Source: Mycolicibacterium sp. CBMA 234 (lineage in GTDB: Bacteria > Actinomycetota > Actinomycetes > Mycobacteriales > Mycobacteriaceae). From it: a stretch of DNA of 64,000 bases. The translations under genes and the position numbers were made by a program. The first letter of the stretch is position 1. The number at the start of each line of letters is the position of its first letter. Below, piece after piece: positions 58,792 to 64,000 of the stretch. The stretch covers positions 160,546-224,545 of the forward strand of contig NZ_MPKW01000025.1 in the NCBI RefSeq assembly GCF_009729415.1, given 5' to 3'. The notes under the pieces are model-generated. The model made no database searches. It had not been told where the DNA came from and was given only the letters and a program-made list of their open reading frames with translations.

Positions 58792-58982
58792 ACTGTGCCC
58801 AACTCTTCTAGCGGCGTGTTCGCTGACGCCGACCAAAGCACACTACGCGGGAACGCTGCGCCAACACACGTCGATGTGCCGTCTACCTGCGCCGAGCAGC
58901 CACAAGTGTGCCCGAAACCACGCAATTGCGGGGACACCTAGGTCTGTTCGCGGGCCAGGCCGGCGCATGTTTGACTGGCAGC

Positions 58983-59870
58983 ATGGCTCGCACGCCCGCT
59001 TTGGCCCGCCGGTTGTTCGAAAGATTCGAACCCGTCCACGCGATCACGTACTTCGCGCCCGAGGCCCGCGGAGCCGCGCTGGAGCTGGGCTATCCCAGCT
59101 TCTGGCGCGGCTACTTCGCCACCCGATCGGCGCCTCTGGGGCCCGTACCGGCGCGCGTCGTCGAGGCGATCTTCTACAACTTCGCCTCGCGCCGGGTGGC
59201 CAAGTCAATGGAGGGCCTGTGGGATATCGCATCGCCCGAGCAGGCACTGGCTGCTCGCCAGGCGGGCGCCGTCGCCGCGTTGCGCCGGTACGGCCTCATC
59301 GATGACGAGAACCTCCGCACGGCCGCTGACCTGCTCGGCCGCGCCGCGCGAGGAGCTGCCGTCGACGGCCGCCCGCTGTACGCCGCGTTGACGGCGCTGC
59401 CCTGGCCAGACGAGCCCGTGGCCGCCCTCTGGCACGCGGCGACCCTGCTGCGTGAACAACGGGGCGACGCCCATGTCGCGGCGCTGGTGGCGGCCGGCAT
59501 CTCGGGCCGTGAATCCAACGTGCTGCATGTGGCGGCCGGCCGGACCACCCGGGAGAAGGTCGCGTCCACGCGGGACTACGACGACGCCGAGTGGGACGCG
59601 GTCACAGCGCGGCTGGCGGCCCGCGGTCTACTGACCCCCGATGGTGCGCTGACGGAGGCGGGACACGCGCTCAAGGACGACCTTGAGTTCCGGACTGACT
59701 CCGCGGCGCTACCGACGCTCGACGTGTTGAGCGACGACGAGGTCGAGACGCTGTTTCGGGCTCTCACTCCCATCACCCGGCAGGTGATCGCGGGCGGCGA
59801 CTTACCCGCGATCACCCCGATGGGGTTGCAGCACAGCGATCTCGCCGATTCCGGCGCGAACCTCGGTTAA
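58983..59870 (+). CDS. SCO6745-family protein
   Basis: The 295-residue protein starts ARRLFERFEPVHAITYFAPEAR and contains the YFATRSAPLGPVPARVVEAIFYNF block, a conserved actinobacterial family (SCO6745-like) without known activity. Its C-terminal half is winged-helix-like (TARLAARGLLTPDGALTEAGHALKDDLE). I chose ATG 58983 over an upstream GTG-type extension. It overlaps the 3-prime end of the convergent ssuD-like gene by four bases. Confidence 0.75.
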   Translation: MARTPALARRLFERFEPVHAITYFAPEARGAALELGYPSFWRGYFATRSAPLGPVPARVVEAIFYNFASRRVAKSMEGLWDIASPEQALAARQAGAVAALRRYGLIDDENLRTAADLLGRAARGAAVDGRPLYAALTALPWPDEPVAALWHAATLLREQRGDAHVAALVAAGISGRESNVLHVAAGRTTREKVASTRDYDDAEWDAVTARLAARGLLTPDGALTEAGHALKDDLEFRTDSAALPTLDVLSDDEVETLFRALTPITRQVIAGGDLPAITPMGLQHSDLADSGANLG

Positions 59871-60964
59871 GCGGCCAGGGCGCCGCGGTTTCTCAGGAGG
59901 GGCAGCACGCCTTCGGCGAACCAGTAGGCCTCTTCGAGGTGTGGGTAGCCGGAGAGGATGAACTCGTCGAAGCCGAGGTCGTGGTACTCGGAGATCAAGG
60001 ACGCGACTTCTTCATGGCTGCCGACGAGTGCGGTACCGGCCCCGCCGCGCACCAAACCGACTCCAGCCCAGAGGTTGGGATAGATCTCGAGCTTGTCGAG
60101 CCGACCACCGTGCAGCGCCGTCATCCGTCGCTGTCCCTCTGACTCGGAGTTGGCATGCAGCGCAGTGGCTTTCGCGACCTGGTCCGGTGACAACTCCGCC
60201 AGGAGGGAATTGGCGACGGCCCAGGCCGCTTCGGAGGTGTCGCGGGTGATGGTGTGCAAGCGGATGCCGAATCGCAGGGTGCGTCCGCGGGCCTTGGCGA
60301 GTTCGCGAACTTGCGCAATCTTGGCTGCCGCCGCGGCGGGCGGTTCGCCCCACGTCAAGTAGGTGTCGACGTGTTCGGCGGCGATCGGCAGCGCCGCGGT
60401 GGACGAACCACCGAAGTACAGCTGCGGTAATGGGTTTGGCGGTTCAGACACCCGCGCGTCGGTGACGGAATAGTGCCGGCCTCGATAGTCCACGGGTTCG
60501 CCGCGCCAGACTTCGCGCACGATCTCCAGGAATTCGCCGGTGCGTTCGTAGCGCTGGTCATGGCTGAGCCAGTCCCCGAACCGGCGCTGCTCGGCGTCGT
60601 CGCCGCCGCTGACGATGTTGAGCAGCAGGCGGCCCTCCGAGAAGCGCTGGAACGTCGCCGCCTGCTGGGCCGCCAGGGTGGGCGGGACCAGGCCGGGCCG
60701 GAACGCCACCAGAAACTTCAGTCGTTCGGTCTGTTCGAGCAACGCCGCAGCGGTCAACCACGCGTCCTCGCACCAGGTTCCGGTCGGGGTGAGCACTCCT
60801 TCGAAGCCGAGGCGGTCGGCGGCCCGGGCCACCTCGCCCAGGTAACGCAGGCTGGGCTTGCGGTAGCCCGCCGGGATCGTATGGTGCGACGACGCATGTG
60901 ACGCGCCGACGATCGAGCGGCTGTCACCGTTGGTGGGCAGGAACCAGAAGAACTTGGCGGACAA
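59867..60964 (-). CDS. ssuD: FMNH2-dependent alkanesulfonate monooxygenase
   Basis: The 365-residue luciferase-like enzyme matches SsuD: WFLPTNGDSR, RPSLRYLGEVARAADRLGFEGVLTPTGTWCEDAW-like text, FRPGLVPPTLAAQQAATF, LNIVSGGDDAEQRRFGDWLSHDQRY and YFGGSSTAALP. It releases sulfite from alkanesulfonates using reduced flavin and O2. The start is TTG with AGGAGG nine bases upstream. It is the last gene of an ssuC-ssuB-ssuA-ssuD operon; no flavin reductase (ssuE) is inside the window. Confidence 0.92.
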   Translation of the reverse strand: MSAKFFWFLPTNGDSRSIVGASHASSHHTIPAGYRKPSLRYLGEVARAADRLGFEGVLTPTGTWCEDAWLTAAALLEQTERLKFLVAFRPGLVPPTLAAQQAATFQRFSEGRLLLNIVSGGDDAEQRRFGDWLSHDQRYERTGEFLEIVREVWRGEPVDYRGRHYSVTDARVSEPPNPLPQLYFGGSSTAALPIAAEHVDTYLTWGEPPAAAAAKIAQVRELAKARGRTLRFGIRLHTITRDTSEAAWAVANSLLAELSPDQVAKATALHANSESEGQRRMTALHGGRLDKLEIYPNLWAGVGLVRGGAGTALVGSHEEVASLISEYHDLGFDEFILSGYPHLEEAYWFAEGVLPLLRNRGALAA

Positions 60965-60976
60965 GGTGATTGCCTC

Positions 60977-62002
60977 CTATTTGGCGGTGTTCCAGAACGG
61001 CGACAGCACGTCGCCGAATCGGTTGTCTACAAAGTGGGAAAACGTCGGTTTGTGGTCAATCTGCCCGGACTGTGCGAAAGCATCGGCGAGCTGCTGTTCG
61101 GAGGCGACGACCTCATCAGAGATGGGGATGGCCAGCCGCAGGCTGCGGGATTGCGCGACCTGCGCCACTGCCGGATCGATTCCGATTGCCGCAGCGTACT
61201 TTTCGTACCACTGCTGCGGGTGGGCCTTGGCCCAGGCGGAGGCGCGAGCGACCCGCTGGACGAAGTCGGCCAGCGCGGCATTGCGTTTGGCGTCCTGTAG
61301 CGCGGCCACCGAAGCGATCCCGAATCCGTAGCCGTTGCTGACGCCCTCCGCGGTGACCAGGGTCCGCACCTTGAGCTGCTTCTGGGCGAGTGCGGTGTAC
61401 GGATCCCAGATGGCCCAGGCGTCGGCCTGGCCCTGACTCAAGGCAGTGAAGGCGTCCGCCGGCTGCAGGAACACCAGCTGGATGTCCTTCACTGTCAGGT
61501 TGGCCTTCTGTAATTGGAGCAGCAGATGCCCGTGTGCTGAGCTGCCTTTGCCTGCCAGGACCTTCTTGCCGCGGAGATCGGCTACCGAGTGGATAGCTGA
61601 GTCGGCGGGAACCAGGATTTGGTCGCCACCTGCCTCATTCGAATACGCCGATACGACACGGATTTTCGCGCCGGCCGCGGCCCCGAAGATCGGCGGTGTG
61701 TTTCCGGTGACCGCGAAATCGATCTTGCCTGCGGTGGCGGCTTCGACTTGCGGCGGGCCCGAGGTGAACGTCGAGAACTGGACCCGATACGGCACGTTGT
61801 CGAGCTCCCCAGCGGCACGCAGCAGCGACTCGGTGCCGCCCTTCTGATCGCCCACCTGGAGCGTGACTCCGGCCAGATCGGAAAGTGGAACCGATTGCGG
61901 GACAGCCAATTCGCTTTTGGTGTCGCGGCTGGAGACGCACGCGGTGAGCAGCGCCCCAGCTGCCAGCACGGATAACAGGCGTAGTGCCCGTGAGTGTTTC
62001 AC
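60977..62002 (-). CDS. ssuA: Sulfonate ABC transporter substrate-binding lipoprotein
   Basis: The 341-residue protein has a lipoprotein signal (SVLAAGALLTAC, Cys22) and an SsuA-type binding domain: GVTLQVGDQKGGTESLL, EAATAGKIDFAVTGNTPPIFGAAAG, ISVADLRGKKVLAGKGSSAHG-like text and GQADAWAIWDPYTALAQ. It captures alkanesulfonates outside the cell. The GTG start has GGAG seven bases upstream. It lies 10 bp after the ATPase gene. Confidence 0.92.
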   Translation of the reverse strand: MKHSRALRLLSVLAAGALLTACVSSRDTKSELAVPQSVPLSDLAGVTLQVGDQKGGTESLLRAAGELDNVPYRVQFSTFTSGPPQVEAATAGKIDFAVTGNTPPIFGAAAGAKIRVVSAYSNEAGGDQILVPADSAIHSVADLRGKKVLAGKGSSAHGHLLLQLQKANLTVKDIQLVFLQPADAFTALSQGQADAWAIWDPYTALAQKQLKVRTLVTAEGVSNGYGFGIASVAALQDAKRNAALADFVQRVARASAWAKAHPQQWYEKYAAAIGIDPAVAQVAQSRSLRLAIPISDEVVASEQQLADAFAQSGQIDHKPTFSHFVDNRFGDVLSPFWNTAK

Positions 62003-62012
62003 AGTTCTCCTG

Positions 62013-62765
62013 TCAGACACCGAGCTTGGCAAGCAGCTCGGCGCGGTAGTCGTCGGTTCGCCGATCACGCTCCCCGTGTGGCTGACGCGGATTCTCGATG
62101 TGGAGGGCGTGCACCACCTGTCCGTGCTCCAGCACCACGATGGTGTCGGCCAGGGCTATCGCCTCGTCGACGTCGTGGGTGACCAGCAGAACCCCGAAAC
62201 CGTGTTGGCGCCACAGCTTCAGCAGTAGGCGGTGCATGGAAAGCCGGGTCAGTGCGTCCAGCGCGCCGAACGGTTCGTCGAGCAGCAGCAGTTGGGGTTC
62301 GGCGACCAACGCGCGGGCAAGGGACACGCGTTGCGCCTGGCCGCCTGACAGGGTCAGCGGCCAGGCTGATGCCTTGTCGGCCAGTCCGACCTCGTCCAGC
62401 GCCTGCTCGGCTCGTGAAAGTGCCTCGGCACGAGACACTTTGGTGCGGGTCAGGCCGTACCGCACGTTGTCTCGGACTGAACGCCACGGGAACAGCCGTG
62501 GTTCTTGGAACGCGATGGCAGGCGCACCCTGCACTTCTCGCCGGCCCTGATGGTCACCGGCCAGTCCGGACAGCACGCGCAGCACCGTTGACTTGCCCGA
62601 ACCGCTCCGCCCGACCAACGCGACGATCTCGCCGCGTCCGACTCGAAGGCTCACGTCGTGGAGCACGCGATTGCCGCCGTACCACTTGGATACCGAGCGC
62701 AGTTCCGCGGCCGGTTTATCCGAGAAGGCCAGAGCTTCGCTGCGGAGTTCGTAAAGTGTTGTCAT
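62013..62765 (-). CDS. ssuB: Sulfonate ABC transporter ATPase
   Basis: The 250-residue ABC ATPase has Walker A GRSGSGKST, the signature LSGGQAQRV and Walker B LLLLDEPFGALD, with the H-loop VTHDVDEA. The FQEPRLFPWRSV sequence is the SsuB/NitT-type Q-loop. It powers sulfonate uptake with the permease and binding protein encoded on either side. The gap to the permease gene is 10 bp. Confidence 0.93.
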   Translation of the reverse strand: MTTLYELRSEALAFSDKPAAELRSVSKWYGGNRVLHDVSLRVGRGEIVALVGRSGSGKSTVLRVLSGLAGDHQGRREVQGAPAIAFQEPRLFPWRSVRDNVRYGLTRTKVSRAEALSRAEQALDEVGLADKASAWPLTLSGGQAQRVSLARALVAEPQLLLLDEPFGALDALTRLSMHRLLLKLWRQHGFGVLLVTHDVDEAIALADTIVVLEHGQVVHALHIENPRQPHGERDRRTDDYRAELLAKLGV

Positions 62766-62775
62766 GGTGGTCCTT

Positions 62776-63606
62776 TCAGATCCGATACCGAAGGGCGCGG
62801 CGCTCCAGAATCCGCACCAGTGCGTCGGTGACGATGCCGAGCAACGCGTAGACCACGAGCCCGAAGATGATCACGTCGATCCGCAGGAAATCGCGCGCGT
62901 TGTTGATGAGGTAGCCGACACCGGAGTCGGCGTTGATCTGCTCAGCGACGATGAGGGTGAGCCAGGCGATGGCCAACGACTGCCGGAGTCCGACCAGCAC
63001 TTGCGGCGCGGCGCTGGGAATGACGACGGTGCGCAGTCGCTGCCAGGGTGAAAAGCCCAGCACTGCAGCCGTTTCGAACAGTTTCGGATCGACCTGGCGA
63101 ATGGCTGACGAGGTATTCAGGTACAGCGGGAAGGCCGCCCCAAGTGCCACCATGAGCACCTTGGGCAGTTCGCCGATGCCGAACCAGACGATGAACAGGG
63201 GGATCAGGCCGAGGTGCGGCAGTGCGCGGATCATCTGCATGGTCGGATCCACGGTGGCGTCAGCCCATTTGGAGAAGCCCACCAATGCGCCCAGCGCAGC
63301 GCCGATGACGCCGCCGAGCAGCAGGCCCGCAGCGGCCCGAATGCCCGAAACCCGCAGCGCCTCAGCGAGCTGACCGTTGCCGATCAGTTCGATACCGGCC
63401 TGCGCGATGGTCTGTGGGGCCGGCAGGATCTCGGGATCGATGAGGCCCCAAGCGCTTCCGGCTTGCCACGCGATGAGCACCACCAGCGGAGACAGCCAGC
63501 GCACTATCTCCCAGCGCCGCGCGTAGATGCGGCGACGCCACGCAGGGGCCGGTATCGCGGCAGGTTCGGTGCTCGCGGCGGCCAGTGGGGCCTCGCGGGT
63601 AGTCAT
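62776..63606 (-). CDS. ssuC: Sulfonate ABC transporter permease
   Basis: The 276-residue protein has about six membrane helices and the EAA loop of binding-protein-dependent permeases (LFETAAVLGFSPWQRLRTVVIPSAAP). LPHLGLIPLFIVWFGIGELPKVLMV is typical of SsuC/TauC. The start may be the GTG at 63609 or ATG 63606; AAGGAGC lies just upstream. It is the first gene of the ssu operon. Confidence 0.92.
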   Translation of the reverse strand: MTTREAPLAAASTEPAAIPAPAWRRRIYARRWEIVRWLSPLVVLIAWQAGSAWGLIDPEILPAPQTIAQAGIELIGNGQLAEALRVSGIRAAAGLLLGGVIGAALGALVGFSKWADATVDPTMQMIRALPHLGLIPLFIVWFGIGELPKVLMVALGAAFPLYLNTSSAIRQVDPKLFETAAVLGFSPWQRLRTVVIPSAAPQVLVGLRQSLAIAWLTLIVAEQINADSGVGYLINNARDFLRIDVIIFGLVVYALLGIVTDALVRILERRALRYRI

Positions 63607-63784
63607 CACGCTCCTTGCGTCGACGGCCAGCGGTCAGGCGGATACGCCATGACACCGAACGTAGGAGGCTGCGGGCGGGCCGTGAAGATTTACCGTCGCC
63701 GTGATTCCGCGGGAACGGAGGCGACCGCATGGCCGCCGGCCACTGGGTGGTTACGCGTCAAGAGGGATGGCACCATCGGTAAAC

Positions 63785-64000
63785 ATGACGTCGATGGAGC
63801 GGCGCGTGCCGCCGATGAATGCCGATGAGCGCACGACGCTGGAGAGCTGGCTGGACTTCTATCGCGGCTCGCTCGCGGCCAAATGTGTTGGTCTCAGCGA
63901 TGAGCAGTTGCGGACAGCATCGGTACTGCCCTCCGAATTGACCTTGCTCGGCTTGGTCCAGCACGCCGCCGAGGTGGAACGGAACTGGTTTCGGCGGGGG
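63785..64000 (+). CDS. DinB-family (DUF664-like) protein, 5-prime part
   Basis: The ATG at 63785 opens a frame that continues off the right end after 72 codons. The product starts MTSMERRVPPMNADERTT and continues LESWLDFYRGSLAAKCVGLSDEQLRTASVLPSELTLLGLVQHAAEVERNWF (in blocks), the typical first half of DUF664/DinB proteins with a metal-binding His in LVQHAAEVE. It is divergent from the ssu operon, with 178 bp between. The rest of the gene is outside the window. Confidence 0.8.
   Translation, partial: MTSMERRVPPMNADERTTLESWLDFYRGSLAAKCVGLSDEQLRTASVLPSELTLLGLVQHAAEVERNWFRRG

Overview
This 64 kb window reads as the chromosome of a Mycobacterium/Mycolicibacterium species. The sequence is GC-rich and carries lineage markers: an MmpS/MmpL pair, an Emb-type arabinosyltransferase, a DesA3-type desaturase with its reductase, a 13E12/DUF222-HNH protein, Mcr-type racemase, arylamine N-acetyltransferase, DUF732 and DUF1906 secreted proteins, and many GTG or probably leaderless starts. 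I see no rRNA, tRNA, CRISPR array, prophage or transposase. Both ends cut genes (an acyl-CoA synthetase at the left, a DinB-family gene at the right).

Layout. 0-9.6 kb: small metabolic genes (acyl-CoA synthetase tail, DUF445 membrane protein, SRPBCC protein, Mcr-like racemase, a frameshifted TetR pseudogene, nat, a TetR divergent from a CMD/metallo-beta-lactamase pair, PPOX, acid phosphatase, glutamine amidotransferase). 9.7-13.3 kb: PucR-type regulator divergent from a ferredoxin reductase-fatty acid desaturase operon. 13.3-19.5 kb: a five-gene aromatic-degradation-like operon (FAH hydrolase, flavin hydroxylase, two VOC proteins, a ThDP enzyme) behind a TetR gene and an 11-bp-arm inverted repeat. 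19.6-24.8 kb: DUF732-DUF5078-MmpS-MmpL with a divergent TetR and a 19-bp-arm palindrome. 24.8-31.2 kb: ABC-F protein, a stand-alone Emb arabinosyltransferase with a divergent TetR, and a Tat-exported DUF1906 protein. 31.4-39.0 kb: a winged-helix protein, a MetQ-like protein without a signal peptide, and an operon of APC permease, GS-like ligase, SfnG-like and DszC-like flavin enzymes, then ArsR and SpeD. 39.2-46.4 kb: a Pro-rich repeat protein, permease, serine hydrolase, DinB and two TetR/target pairs with visible operators. 46.4-48.5 kb: a tightly overlapping operon of ECF sigma factor, Ogt-type methyltransferase, 2OG-Fe(II) oxygenase and Ada-like zinc domain. 48.6-59.9 kb: DUF1345, TetR, amine-oxidase-like flavoprotein, Cys-type alpha/beta hydrolase, XRE regulator, DUF222-HNH, SDR/LysR pair, fused MaoC hydratase, SCO6745 protein. 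59.9-63.6 kb: ssuDABC-type sulfonate operon.

Recurring themes are local regulation (eight TetR-type genes, one broken, several beside inverted repeats), sulfur/nitrogen scavenging (two loci), aromatic and lipid metabolism, and cell-envelope export. The best candidates for undescribed systems are the sigma-led alkylation-repair operon, the permease/GS/flavoenzyme operon with its cytosolic MetQ-like neighbour, and the aromatic cluster with a ThDP enzyme. Start codons were chosen by eye and several are uncertain.
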